DNA from: Bacillus_BD oryzisoli
GTDB taxonomy: Bacteria; Bacillota; Bacilli; Bacillales; Cytobacillaceae
DNA length: 64,000 nucleotides
Assembly (NCBI RefSeq): GCF_036670025.1
Contig: NZ_CP137640.1
Coordinates: 4,684,001-4,748,000 of the forward strand
Direction: 5' to 3'
The notes below the pieces were generated by a model. That model saw nothing but the letters and a program-made list of their open reading frames with translations. It made no database searches and had not been told where the DNA came from. Positions 51,437-60,425 of this stretch are shown here, in pieces. The translations under genes were made by a program, and so were the position numbers. Numbering within the stretch: position 1 is the first letter of the stretch; every line of letters begins with the position of its first letter.

Positions 51437-53334
51437 CCTCTGATCGCTTGGCTCATCGGCTTAGAAGCTTCTTGATCAAAAGAATATTTCTTTTCCACGT
51501 AAATTTGATGCCACACCATGAACATGAGGACTGTCCAAATTTTACGGCTGTTGTCCGCTTTTCCTTGGCAATGGTCTTCTAAGAGATTCAAAACATACGA
51601 TTTATTAAGTAAATGATCCGTATCACTTTCACGGATTATTTTTTTTGCCCAATCATTCATTTCATCTTTTAACCAATGGCGAATGGGAACCGGGAAGCCT
51701 AATTTTTTACGATTCAAGACATGATCCGGAACAATGCCTTCGGCTGCTTTACGAAGGACATATTTTGTTGTACCATTCGCTGTTTTTAAGCTTGTTGGTA
51801 TCTGTGAGGCTACACGAAACACTTCCTTGTCCAGGAATGGAACCCGAAGCTCCAATGAGTGTGCCATTGTGACACGGTCTGCTTTCAGTAGAATGTCGCC
51901 GCGCATCCACGTATGAATATCGATGTACTGCATCTGATCAACTGGATCATAGCCCCGGCTTTCCCAATACAGCGGCTTCGTAACATCTGTATAATGAAGA
52001 TTAGGATTAAAAACGTTTAACAGCTGCTGTTTCTCATCTTCAGTAAACATTTTTGCATTCCCGATATAACGTTCCTCCATCGGTGTTAAACCGCGCTCAA
52101 TAAAGCTTTTCCCTTTCATTCCTTCTGGCATGAGTCTTGCAAGCCATTTTAAGAATACCTTACCGAACTGCGGCATTTTATTGAACATCTTTAATGATTC
52201 CGGTTCCCGATAAATATTATAACCGCCGAATAGTTCATCGGCACCCTCACCTGATAGTACTACCGTTACGTGCTTACGTGCTTCCCGGGCAACGAAATAA
52301 AGCGGTACACAGGCAGGATCTGCAAGCGGATCATCCATATGCCACATGATTTTCGGCACTTCATTCATATATTCCTCAGGGGAAATAATATAACTGATAT
52401 TCTCTACACCAAGCTTATCAGCTGTTTCCTTTGCCACATCAATTTCACTGAAGCCATTGTGGTCAAAACCAACAGAGAAGGTTTTAATGGCAGGATGAAA
52501 CTCTTTCGCAATTGATGCGATAATAGATGAATCAATTCCGCCTGATAAGAATGAGCCTACAGGCACATCACTTCTCATATGGATTTTTACAGAATCAAAT
52601 AACACATCTTTAATCTCTTTAATAAAATCACTTTCTGATTTTTGAACGGGATGGAAATTGGCTTTCCAATAACGTTTAATCTCCATTGGTGAGCCAATTT
52701 TCTTTGTAAAGTAGTGGCCAGGTTCGAGCTTGTGAATGCCTTGTGATAATGTCTCAGGCTCTGGAACAAATTGATAAGTTAAATAATGCTGCAATGATTC
52801 ATAGTTTAATACATCATTTTTCATTGCCTGTAGAATACTCTTTTTCTCAGAAGCAAAAAACGTTCTTTCATCATCTTCACAATAAAAGAATGGTTTAATT
52901 CCAAAAGGGTCTCTTCCGCCATAAAGGGTTTGTTCCTCTTTATCCCAAATGACAAATGCAAACATGCCGCGTAAACGCTCAATTGCTTTTTCCTTTACAT
53001 GGCTGTACAGGGCAATGATTACCTCTGTATCTGAGCTTGTTTCAAATGTAAGACCTTCTTTGATAAGCTCTTCACGTAATTCAACATAGTTATAGACTTC
53101 ACCATTAAAAATGATCCAATAGCGCTCATTTTCATATGTTAAAGGCTGGTGACCGCTCTCGATATCAATAATACTTAAGCGACGAAATCCAAATTGACTA
53201 TGATCATCCATATAATATCCATCATCATCAGGTCCGCGATGGGTAATAAGGTTATTCATTTGTTTGAATAACTGTTTTTCGGTTTCGTTAAAGTTTTGTG
53301 CTTTTTCATGTACACAACCAATAAAACCACACAT
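51433..53334 (-). CDS. asnB: Asparagine synthase (glutamine-hydrolysing)
   Basis: Makes asparagine from aspartate, glutamine and ATP. Starting at ATG 53334 the product is 633 aa with Cys2 as the N-terminal glutaminase nucleophile (MCGFIGCVHE), GRRLSIIDIESGHQP-type segments with FNGEVYN and the ATP loop SGGIDSS near 262. The frame opens at GTG 53346, but a free N-terminal cysteine demands the later start, which follows GGAGTG by nine bases. Downstream of metK as in B. subtilis. The 3' end overlaps the C39-like gene. Confidence 0.96.
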   Translation of the reverse strand: MCGFIGCVHEKAQNFNETEKQLFKQMNNLITHRGPDDDGYYMDDHSQFGFRRLSIIDIESGHQPLTYENERYWIIFNGEVYNYVELREELIKEGLTFETSSDTEVIIALYSHVKEKAIERLRGMFAFVIWDKEEQTLYGGRDPFGIKPFFYCEDDERTFFASEKKSILQAMKNDVLNYESLQHYLTYQFVPEPETLSQGIHKLEPGHYFTKKIGSPMEIKRYWKANFHPVQKSESDFIKEIKDVLFDSVKIHMRSDVPVGSFLSGGIDSSIIASIAKEFHPAIKTFSVGFDHNGFSEIDVAKETADKLGVENISYIISPEEYMNEVPKIMWHMDDPLADPACVPLYFVAREARKHVTVVLSGEGADELFGGYNIYREPESLKMFNKMPQFGKVFLKWLARLMPEGMKGKSFIERGLTPMEERYIGNAKMFTEDEKQQLLNVFNPNLHYTDVTKPLYWESRGYDPVDQMQYIDIHTWMRGDILLKADRVTMAHSLELRVPFLDKEVFRVASQIPTSLKTANGTTKYVLRKAAEGIVPDHVLNRKKLGFPVPIRHWLKDEMNDWAKKIIRESDTDHLLNKSYVLNLLEDHCQGKADNSRKIWTVLMFMVWHQIYVEKKYSFDQEASKPMSQAIRG

Positions 53335-53561
53335 TATGTACGTCACTCCATTCTTTATTTAAAGCTCCTGCGATAGTGTTCTTAAATTTTTCTAAAAAAC
53401 ATACTCTCTTATACTACCACTAATTTTTTTATAATGGCATGAAGTATTAAAAAAAACAATGGGAAAATCATGCTATTATAAGCAGTTTATACTTTTTCTA
53501 TTTATTCTAAAACATTAAGCAATTTTCAGATTCGAGTATATGAAGCCATGCCAAGCAAAAG

Positions 53562-53599
53562 GAAGCGGGAGCCGCATCATCGATGCAGCTCCCGCTTAT
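53562..53599 (-). terminator. Terminator of metK
   Basis: AAGCGGGAGC pairs with GCTCCCGCTT, and an inner GCATC/GATGC stem closes the loop. A short T-rich tail follows on the minus strand. Confidence 0.85.
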
Positions 53600-53616
53600 C
53601 ATTACGATTTTGAATG

Positions 53617-54822
53617 TTAGTTATGGCCTTCTAATGCTTGTTTGCGTATCAAGTCTGCTTTATCTGTTCGTTCCCATGGTAGGTCCACGTCCACACGGCC
53701 AAAATGACCATATGCAGCCGTTTGTTTATAAATCGGGCGGCGAAGATCAAGCATTTTGATGATACCTGCCGGGCGAAGATCGAAGTTGCTATTTACTATA
53801 TCAACTAACACTTCTTCCTCTACTTTTCCTGTACCAAACGTATCAATTGATATCGAAACCGGACGAGCAACGCCAATCGCATAGGCTAATTGAACTTCTA
53901 CTTTATCCGCTAGTCCAGCTGCCACAATATTTTTTGCTACATAACGAGCAGCATAGGCAGCAGAGCGGTCAACTTTCGTTGGATCCTTACCAGAAAAAGC
54001 ACCGCCGCCATGACGGGCATAGCCACCGTAAGTATCAACGATGATTTTTCTCCCTGTTAAACCGGCATCTCCCTGAGGTCCGCCAATGACAAAGCGGCCT
54101 GTCGGGTTGATAAAATATTTTGTTTGTTCATCAATTAATTCATTTGGTACAACCGGAGAAATAACCAATTCCTTTAAATCGCGTTGAATTTGTTCAAGAG
54201 TGATTTCCGGATCATGCTGCGTTGAAATCACGATTGTATCCACACGAACAGGTTTATTATTTTCATCGTATTCTACTGTTACCTGTGTTTTTCCATCCGG
54301 GCGAAGATAGGCAAGTGTATTATCTTTACGTACTTCTGCTAAACGGCGGGATAGCTTATGGGCTAATGAAATCGGTAATGGCATCAGCTCACTTGTTTCG
54401 TTGCAGGCAAATCCGAACATGAGACCTTGGTCTCCTGCACCAATTGCCTCAATTTGTTCATCGGTCATCGTTCCCTCACGAGCTTCTAATGCTTGATCAA
54501 CGCCCATGGCAATATCCGGAGACTGCTCATCAATTGACGTTAACACAGCACAAGTTTCTGAATCAAATCCATATTTGGCTCTTGTATAACCAATTTCTTT
54601 TACTGTACTACGAACAATTTTTGGGATATCAACATATGTTGATGTAGTAATTTCACCTGAAACTAAAACTAATCCGGTCGTAACTGAAGTTTCAGCAGCC
54701 ACACGTGCATTAGGATCCTGAGCAAGGATTTCATCTAAAATGGCATCAGAGATTTGATCACATATCTTATCTGGATGACCTTCTGTAACTGACTCCGAGG
54801 TAAACAAGCGACGTTTTGACAA
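53617..54822 (-). CDS. metK: S-adenosylmethionine synthetase
   Basis: Forms SAM from methionine and ATP. The 401-aa enzyme shows SESVTEGHPDKICDQISDAI at its start, GAGDQGLMFGFACNET near 125, the P-loop-like GGPQGDAGLTGRKIIVDTYGG near 255-270 and GGGAFSGKDPTKVDRSAAYAAR. The start is TTG 54822, eight bases after AAGGAGG. Regulated by the SAM-I riboswitch in its leader, so excess SAM stops transcription. Confidence 0.98.
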   Translation of the reverse strand: MSKRRLFTSESVTEGHPDKICDQISDAILDEILAQDPNARVAAETSVTTGLVLVSGEITTSTYVDIPKIVRSTVKEIGYTRAKYGFDSETCAVLTSIDEQSPDIAMGVDQALEAREGTMTDEQIEAIGAGDQGLMFGFACNETSELMPLPISLAHKLSRRLAEVRKDNTLAYLRPDGKTQVTVEYDENNKPVRVDTIVISTQHDPEITLEQIQRDLKELVISPVVPNELIDEQTKYFINPTGRFVIGGPQGDAGLTGRKIIVDTYGGYARHGGGAFSGKDPTKVDRSAAYAARYVAKNIVAAGLADKVEVQLAYAIGVARPVSISIDTFGTGKVEEEVLVDIVNSNFDLRPAGIIKMLDLRRPIYKQTAAYGHFGRVDVDLPWERTDKADLIRKQALEGHN

Positions 54823-54844
54823 TCTGATTTCCTCCTTATATAAA

Positions 54845-54883
54845 ATGAGATTGCAAAAAAGCGGTTATCGAGCAATCTCTCAT
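54845..54883 (-). other. Second hairpin in the metK leader
   Basis: GAGATTGC (54847-54854) pairs with GCAATCTC (54872-54879), 7-20 bases upstream of the metK ribosome binding site and separate from the riboswitch. It could affect translation or mRNA stability. Confidence 0.55.
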
Positions 54884-55008
54884 GATACGGAACTCATTCC
54901 CTAGTAGTTTGGAAATAACAAGGAGTATTTATCCTATATATTTTATAAAATTCGGGGTAAATAATTCCTTTGATATGAAGATTTTTTAAAAGTCGTCCAT
55001 CATATGCA

Positions 55009-55178
55009 TAAAAAAAACCTTCTCAATATGTGAAAAGGTTGAAAGCAATAAGATTCGCGCCTTTCACTCTTATCGTTCAAGGAAATAGATCCTTGCCACA
55101 GATTAGCACCTTTGCTAAAAATACTAGCAGGTTGCTGGGTTTCATTGGGTCTGTCCCTCCACCAGCTCGGGATAAGAG
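55009..55178 (-). promoter_or_regulatory. SAM-I (S-box) riboswitch of metK
   Basis: P1 pairs CTCTTATC (55171-55178 on the minus strand) with GATAAGAG (55067-55074). Between them are the S-box core segments CGAGCTGGTGGAGGGA, GACCCAATGAAACCC, GCAACC and AAGGTGCTAAT. A terminator hairpin with a long T-tract lies at 55010-55041. SAM binding favours termination before metK. Confidence 0.97.
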
Positions 55179-55197
55179 AGTATCCGTTCAAGGAAAC

Positions 55198-55227
55198 ATC
55201 ATATCGTACCTATGGAAAGACTGTCAA
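55198..55227 (-). promoter_or_regulatory. Sigma-A promoter of metK
   Basis: A perfect TTGACA (55222-55227), 18 bases, TATGAT (55198-55203) on the minus strand, so the transcript begins just before the riboswitch. Confidence 0.8.
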
Positions 55228-55347
55228 TGAATATGCTAAAAATATTTTCCTATTAATATATATCCTGTTATTCTAGTCATTTTCTTCTATCCATATATTT
55301 AACCATTCCAATTTTTACGAAAAGACTAAAAACTTTTATTATTAGTA

Positions 55348-55375
55348 TAGACTATTCGAATAATTGTGTTATACT
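55348..55375 (+). promoter_or_regulatory. Promoter of pckA
   Basis: TAGACT (55348-55353), 16 bases, TATACT (55370-55375). The -35 is the same TAGACT seen at both livJ genes. Confidence 0.65.
55365..55375 (+). promoter_or_regulatory. CcpN operator at the pckA -10 box
   Basis: TGTGTTATACT fits the CcpN consensus TRTGHYATAYW at all 11 positions and covers the -10 box. In B. subtilis CcpN represses pckA and gapB during glycolytic growth. Confidence 0.7.
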
Positions 55376-55442
55376 ATTTGTGAGCTAAGTCACTCTGAAA
55401 TTAAAATTATAAATAAATTGGTCAAAGGAAGGTATTCGTCGG

Positions 55443-57029
55443 ATGAATTTTGTAAGTTTGAAACAAGAAATAAATGAATTTCTTAATGGCACTAATATTC
55501 TTACTCAATTATCTGTTCCACAACTCGTTGAAAAAGTATTAACTCGGAAGGAAGGGCAATTAACTTCAACCGGCGCTGTCATTGCAACAACAGGAAAATA
55601 CACTGGAAGATCCCCTAAGGATAAATATATTGTTGAAGAAGAATCAGTAAAGAACAAAATTGATTGGGGCTCTGTGAATCAACCGATCTCTAAAGAAGTA
55701 TTCTCTAGTCTGTACAATAAAATGTTGGAATATCTAAAAGAAAAAGATGAAGTATTTGTTTTTAAAGGTTTTGCAGGGGCTGATGAAAAGCATCGACTCC
55801 CTATCCAGGTTATTAATGAATATGCATGGCATAACTTATTTGCACATCAGCTATTTATTCGTCCGAACCTTGAAGAACTGGCTGAACATGATGCAGGGTT
55901 TACAGTTATTGCTGCACCTAATTTTAAAGCTGATCCAGAAGTTGACGGCACTAAATCAGAAACATTTATTATCATTTCCTTTGAGCAGAGGACTGTCCTA
56001 ATTGGTGGAACAGAGTATGCCGGAGAAATCAAAAAGTCTGTCTTCTCGATTATGAATTACCTATTACCTGAAAACGGCATCATGCCAATGCATTGTTCTT
56101 CTAACGTTGGAAATGAAGGGGACGTTGCTCTTTTCTTTGGTTTATCAGGAACAGGAAAAACAACCCTTTCAGCTGATCCCAATCGCCGTTTAATTGGTGA
56201 TGATGAGCACGGCTGGTCTGGAAATGGTGTCTTTAATATTGAAGGCGGCTGCTATGCGAAATGTATCAATCTATCTCGCGAAAAAGAACCGCAAATCTTT
56301 GATGCGATCCGTTTTGGTTCAGTTTTAGAAAACGTTATCATTGACCAGAATTCACGCATTGCAGACTATGATGATGGTACACTGACTGAAAATACTCGTG
56401 CTGCCTACCCGCTGCAAGCAATTGACAATATTGTTGACCCAAGCGTTGCCGGTCACCCTAATACAATTATTTTCTTAACTGCCGATGCCTTTGGTGTATT
56501 ACCTCCAATTGCTAAGCTTTCAAAAGAGCAGGCCATGTATCACTTTTTAAGCGGATACACTTCCAAGCTTGCGGGAACTGAACGCGGTGTTACATCACCT
56601 GAAGCAACATTCTCCACATGCTTTGGTTCACCATTCCTTCCGCTGCCTGCAACACGCTATGCTGAAATGCTTGGAGAAAAGATCAGCCAGCATAATGCAA
56701 ATGTATTTCTTGTGAATACAGGCTGGACTGGGGGAGAATATGGTGTTGGAAGCCGTATGAAGTTAAGCTATACACGTGCCATGGTGCAAGCCGCACTTGA
56801 AGGTGAGCTTACAAATGTGGAAACGAAAAAAGATGATATTTTTGGTTTAGAAATTCCGTTACACGTACCAGGTGTTCCGGATGATGTCCTACAACCAAAC
56901 CGAACATGGGCAAACCAAGAAACTTACGAAGCGAAAGCGAAAGAACTAGCTGCAAAATTCCGCGAAAACTTTAAAAAGTTCCAAAACGTTTCATCTGACA
57001 TTATTGAAAAAGGCGGACCAACCGCATAA
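55443..57029 (+). CDS. pckA: Phosphoenolpyruvate carboxykinase (ATP)
   Basis: Gluconeogenic enzyme turning oxaloacetate into phosphoenolpyruvate. The 528-aa product shows GAVIATTGKYTGRSPKDKYI near the start, the kinase-1a loop GLSGTGKTTLSADPNR near 234 and DDEHGWSGNGVFNIEGGCYAKC. ATG 55443 is preceded by AAAGGAAGG. Divergent from metK, each with its own promoter. Repression by CcpN is indicated by the operator on its -10 box. Confidence 0.97.
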   Translation: MNFVSLKQEINEFLNGTNILTQLSVPQLVEKVLTRKEGQLTSTGAVIATTGKYTGRSPKDKYIVEEESVKNKIDWGSVNQPISKEVFSSLYNKMLEYLKEKDEVFVFKGFAGADEKHRLPIQVINEYAWHNLFAHQLFIRPNLEELAEHDAGFTVIAAPNFKADPEVDGTKSETFIIISFEQRTVLIGGTEYAGEIKKSVFSIMNYLLPENGIMPMHCSSNVGNEGDVALFFGLSGTGKTTLSADPNRRLIGDDEHGWSGNGVFNIEGGCYAKCINLSREKEPQIFDAIRFGSVLENVIIDQNSRIADYDDGTLTENTRAAYPLQAIDNIVDPSVAGHPNTIIFLTADAFGVLPPIAKLSKEQAMYHFLSGYTSKLAGTERGVTSPEATFSTCFGSPFLPLPATRYAEMLGEKISQHNANVFLVNTGWTGGEYGVGSRMKLSYTRAMVQAALEGELTNVETKKDDIFGLEIPLHVPGVPDDVLQPNRTWANQETYEAKAKELAAKFRENFKKFQNVSSDIIEKGGPTA

Positions 57030-57035
57030 GATAGT

Positions 57036-57067
57036 AAAAAAACAGCAACTTAAGGTTGCTGTTTTTT
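57036..57067. terminator. Bidirectional terminator between pckA and ytmB
   Basis: ACAGCAAC pairs with GTTGCTGT, with outer A and T runs that provide T-tracts both ways. It touches the ytmB stop codon. Confidence 0.9.
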
Positions 57068-57308
57068 AGTTAGTCGTATTTAATGAAATGAGCTGATATG
57101 TAATGGTTGTTTTGTTATTTTCCCATTCCAATCTTTTTACTACTGCGTATGCACCTGGGTCACTTTCCTTCGTTTTTCTAACTTCGAGCGGGACTTCAAT
57201 CGGATATAGGCGATAATCATCTTTTACTAAGGTAAAATCATTTTCACCAATTCTCTCTTCCTTACCTTTTGTCACGATCATCGTATTTAATTCTAAAGGC
57301 ATGCCCAT
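57066..57308 (-). CDS. ytmB: YtmB, DUF2584 family protein
   Basis: 80-aa protein, beta-rich and charged: MGMPLELNTMIVTKGKEERI at the start, LYPIEVPLEVRKTKESD in the middle. The length, sequence type and position next to pckA match B. subtilis YtmB. The function is unknown. ATG 57308 follows GGAGAGGGA. Its stop sits in the shared terminator with pckA. Confidence 0.9.
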   Translation of the reverse strand: MGMPLELNTMIVTKGKEERIGENDFTLVKDDYRLYPIEVPLEVRKTKESDPGAYAVVKRLEWENNKTTITYQLISLNTTN

Positions 57309-57363
57309 CTATTCCCTCTCCTTTTCAAAGACGAATTTGTTCCTTCTACTTGCTATCTTACCA

Positions 57364-58143
57364 TTAATCATTTTGTTTTTTCATCCACAAGGTTAAATCA
57401 GCGACAATCTGTCTGTTAACCGCCGGCGGGAAATAATGAGTGTATTGCTCAAAATACCAACATTCCACACTTTTATTGAGTGCCTTTAATCTATTTTCCA
57501 ATCGATAGGCATGTTCAACAGAAACATTTCTATCCCTGCGACCATGAATGATTAAGACAGGCGGTTCAAGCCTTTCAAGCTCGTAAAGAGGAGTCCGGGA
57601 TTGATACCGCTCAGGAACCTTTGCCGGAGTCCCTCCGATTACCCGCTTCATCATTCTGCGTAAATCCTTTCTTTCCCCATAGGTTAGGGACATATCACTT
57701 ACTCCTCCCCAGGTGACAATGGAGGCTGCCTCTGGATATCTGATTCCTGTTAAAAGGGCCATCACACCTCCGCGGGAAAAACCAAAAATATGGACTTTCC
57801 TTACCCTTCTATGCTGCGTTAGGAGCTGAAAGGCTGCAAAAGCATCTTCCCTGTCTTCACCAGCAAAATCTTCATTTCCTTCCCCGCCTTGATTCCCACG
57901 GTAAAAAGGAGCAAACACGATAAACCCTTCCGAGGCAAATTGAATAATACGTGCAGGACGTACTTTTCCGACATTTTTGATTCCGCCCCTTAAATATAGG
58001 AAACCATCATACATTTCGTCATCTTTTGGTTCAGCAAGTAAGCCCTTTACCTTTAAACCATTAGCGAGATAAGTGATGATTGATAATTCAATTTCCGGAT
58101 GGGGAGACGGAAATTTTTGTTTTGCAATAATGGTAGTCATCAT
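57364..58143 (-). CDS. ytmA: YtmA, prolyl-oligopeptidase-type alpha/beta hydrolase
   Basis: S9-like serine hydrolase of about 259 aa without the propeller domain. It has LYLRGGIKNVGKVRP (oxyanion region), the nucleophile elbow GFSRGG (Ser near 121), the acid in IHGRRDRNVSVEHA and a histidine in FEQYTHYFPP. Substrate unknown, probably a small ester or peptide. The frame starts at ATG 58149, but that codon is inside the GAGGAG-ATG-AGG-ATG sequence; ATG 58143 (or 58140) has proper spacing. Confidence 0.9.
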   Translation of the reverse strand: MMTTIIAKQKFPSPHPEIELSIITYLANGLKVKGLLAEPKDDEMYDGFLYLRGGIKNVGKVRPARIIQFASEGFIVFAPFYRGNQGGEGNEDFAGEDREDAFAAFQLLTQHRRVRKVHIFGFSRGGVMALLTGIRYPEAASIVTWGGVSDMSLTYGERKDLRRMMKRVIGGTPAKVPERYQSRTPLYELERLEPPVLIIHGRRDRNVSVEHAYRLENRLKALNKSVECWYFEQYTHYFPPAVNRQIVADLTLWMKKQND

Positions 58144-58232
58144 CCTCATCTCCTCTATCTATATTCGTACTTATTATTATCATGAATAATTAAATTATTG
58201 TTATTCCTTTTCAAAAGGTTTCATTTCGCAAA

Positions 58233-58262
58233 AATTCCTGATGGCTGCACCATCAGGAATTT
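58233..58262 (-). terminator. Hairpin downstream of map
   Basis: A perfect 12-bp stem (58233-58244 with 58250-58261) and a short T run on the minus strand. Confidence 0.75.
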
Positions 58263-58280
58263 AACCGTCTTTTCTTCTAA

Positions 58281-59024
58281 TTAGTTTGTAATAATAACAG
58301 GACCCTCTTTTGTCACAATGACCGTATGCTCAATTTGCGCGACAAAGCTTTTATCTTCAGTTACAAATGTCCATCCATCATCTAATTGATATACTTCTTC
58401 TGACCCTGTTGAGACAAACGGTTCAAAAGCAATGACCATGCCGTCACGGAGAATTTCTTTATCCCATGCGTCATAATAATTTAAGATATGGTCAGGTGCT
58501 TCATGCAAGGATAAACCTACCCCATGGCCGGTAAGATTTTTTATCACTGTAAGGCCATTTTGTCTTGCCGTTTGATAGACAACCTTGCCAATGGCATTTT
58601 TTCTACCGCCAACTTTAAATTTCGTTAATCCGGCTTCAAATGCTTTTTTCGCTGTTTCACAAAGCTTATTTAACTCAGGATTACCGTCACCTACAACAAA
58701 AGATAAACCAGTATCCGCATAATAGCCATTTTTCGAACCAGAAACATCGATATTGACCAAATCACCCTCTTGGATGACTCTGCTTCCAGGAATCCCGTGG
58801 GCTACTTCTTCCTGAACACTAATACATGTAAAGCCTGGAAAATCATATTCACCCTTAGGTGCTGAAAGTGCTCCGTATTTTTCAAACAGCTCCCCGGCAA
58901 AATCATCAAGTTCTTTTGTTGTAATGCCAGGTTTCGTTTTCTTGATCATTTCATCACGAATTGTTCCTACAATTTTTCCAATCTCTTTAAGACCCTTTAA
59001 ATCTTCATCTGATCTAATAATCAC
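58281..59024 (-). CDS. map: Type I methionine aminopeptidase
   Basis: Removes the initiator methionine from new proteins. The 247-aa enzyme shows His76 in EEVAHGIPG, metal ligands Asp93 and Asp104 in VNIDVSGSKNGYYADTG, a histidine in GHGVGLSLHEAP, glutamates in FEPFVS and the late QIEHTVIVT. It resembles the MapB type (YflG) of Bacillus, and a second map in the ribosomal cluster would be expected elsewhere. GTG 59024 is used: AAGGA lies six bases before it, while the TTG at 59045 has none. Confidence 0.94.
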   Translation of the reverse strand: MIIRSDEDLKGLKEIGKIVGTIRDEMIKKTKPGITTKELDDFAGELFEKYGALSAPKGEYDFPGFTCISVQEEVAHGIPGSRVIQEGDLVNIDVSGSKNGYYADTGLSFVVGDGNPELNKLCETAKKAFEAGLTKFKVGGRKNAIGKVVYQTARQNGLTVIKNLTGHGVGLSLHEAPDHILNYYDAWDKEILRDGMVIAFEPFVSTGSEEVYQLDDGWTFVTEDKSFVAQIEHTVIVTKEGPVIITN

Positions 59025-59347
59025 TGCAATTCCTTCTTTCTGCAAAGCAAATACACTTTATCAGAACCCTTTAGGGTCCTATCTTTTATCATGCATTCTT
59101 CTATCCTTATATATAAATTTTTCTTTTGGCATCAACCAATTTTACCATAGTATTCTCGAAATTCCCAAACGAGTTTCTTTTAATGAAATTCGTTATTAAA
59201 CCTTTTTGTAGTAAAATATAAAATATATATTTAATTATCACTAATTAAACAAAATTTTTTTATTATTTAATCCATAAAGAAGAAATATTTTTCAATTTCA
59301 GATTATGGTATACTATTTGAGTAATCATTATAGAGAGGAAAATCGGC
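59025..59347. other. Divergent gap between map and the RpiR-type gene
   Basis: 323 bases, very AT-rich, holding divergent promoters. An extended -10 box is seen for the plus-strand gene; nothing else is recognised. Confidence 0.5.
59306..59314 (+). promoter_or_regulatory. Extended -10 promoter of the RpiR-type gene
   Basis: TGGTATACT fits the extended -10 consensus TGNTATAAT with one mismatch, 34 bases before the start codon; a -35 box is not needed in such promoters and none is evident. Confidence 0.6.
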
Positions 59348-60202
59348 ATGTCACAGAATTGTATAGGAAAAATACGTTCAAATTACGCCCGGCTCAGCGA
59401 GAAAGAAAAAAAAATAGCTGACTATATATTGGATGATCCAGATAAGATTATTCACGGCACAATTAACGAAGTCGCTGAGGAGTTAAATGTTGCCGACGCA
59501 ACGGTTTTTCGTTTTTGCAAAAGGATTGGCTTTAAAGGATACCAGGCAATGAAAATTGCACTTGCATCCGAAATCAGTACGCCAAACGACCAAGTTCTTG
59601 AGGATATTGAAATTTCTGACAACGATGATGAAAAGCTAATAGCGGATAAAGTCTTCCGGTCAAATATCAGAACATTAGAAAACACACTGGAGATTTTAGA
59701 CAAGAACTCTGTTCAAAAAGCAGTTGAAATATTATTCCATGCAAATAGAGTGGAATTCTACGGAACCGGCGGATCCGCAGTTATTGCGATGGATGCATTT
59801 CATAAATTTGTGCGAACTGGAATTAAAGCGTTTGCATTTATTGATTCCCATTTTCAATTAATGTCTGCTTCACAGTTAACGGAAAAGGATGCAGCTGTTG
59901 TGATCTCCCATACAGGAACTAACAAGGATACATTAAATATTTTAAAAACAGCAAAGAAAAATGGGGCCAAAACTATCGCTATCACCGGTTATCCTAAATC
60001 ACCGATTTCTCAATATGCAGATGTATCCCTATATACAAGCTCTGAAGAAACAGAATTTCGTTCTGAAGCATTATCTTCACGAATTGCACAGCTCAGCCTC
60101 ATTGACGCACTATATGTTAACTTAAGGGTATTAAATAAGGAACAAGCCCAACGTTCCCTTGAGAAGATACGCAATACAATCTCGGAAACGAGAATGTATT
60201 AA
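59348..60202 (+). CDS. MurR/RpiR-family transcriptional regulator
   Basis: 284-aa regulator with an N-terminal RpiR helix-turn-helix (about 1-77; INEVAEELNVADATVFRFCK is the DNA-contacting part) and a C-terminal SIS domain (about 125-255; EFYGTGGSAVIAMDAFHKF, VVISHTGTNKDTLNILKTAK). SIS domains bind sugar phosphates, so it probably senses a phosphosugar. No sugar operon lies beside it, so the target is not visible. ATG 59348 follows AGAGAGG. Not part of the B. subtilis order here. Confidence 0.92.
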   Translation: MSQNCIGKIRSNYARLSEKEKKIADYILDDPDKIIHGTINEVAEELNVADATVFRFCKRIGFKGYQAMKIALASEISTPNDQVLEDIEISDNDDEKLIADKVFRSNIRTLENTLEILDKNSVQKAVEILFHANRVEFYGTGGSAVIAMDAFHKFVRTGIKAFAFIDSHFQLMSASQLTEKDAAVVISHTGTNKDTLNILKTAKKNGAKTIAITGYPKSPISQYADVSLYTSSEETEFRSEALSSRIAQLSLIDALYVNLRVLNKEQAQRSLEKIRNTISETRMY

Positions 60203-60217
60203 AACATCAAAAAAAAC

Positions 60218-60253
60218 AAAACTCCCTTAATTAACCATTTTAGGGAGTTTTAT
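60218..60253 (+). terminator. Terminator of the RpiR-type gene
   Basis: AAAACTCCCT pairs with AGGGAGTTTT across an A/T loop, 15 bases past the stop. Confidence 0.8.
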
Positions 60254-60425
60254 GTTCCCCTATACGTAAAACCAATATAAATGCAGTTCCTCTTAAGTTC
60301 TTTTTTGCTTAACTTCCCAATTCCATTTACTTCACTCCAAATTAGACGGTTATTCCCATCAATACTTTTTCTCAGAAGCAGTAACAATAAGAGAGTAGTC
60401 CATCTATTCGAAGGAGGAAATTCAA

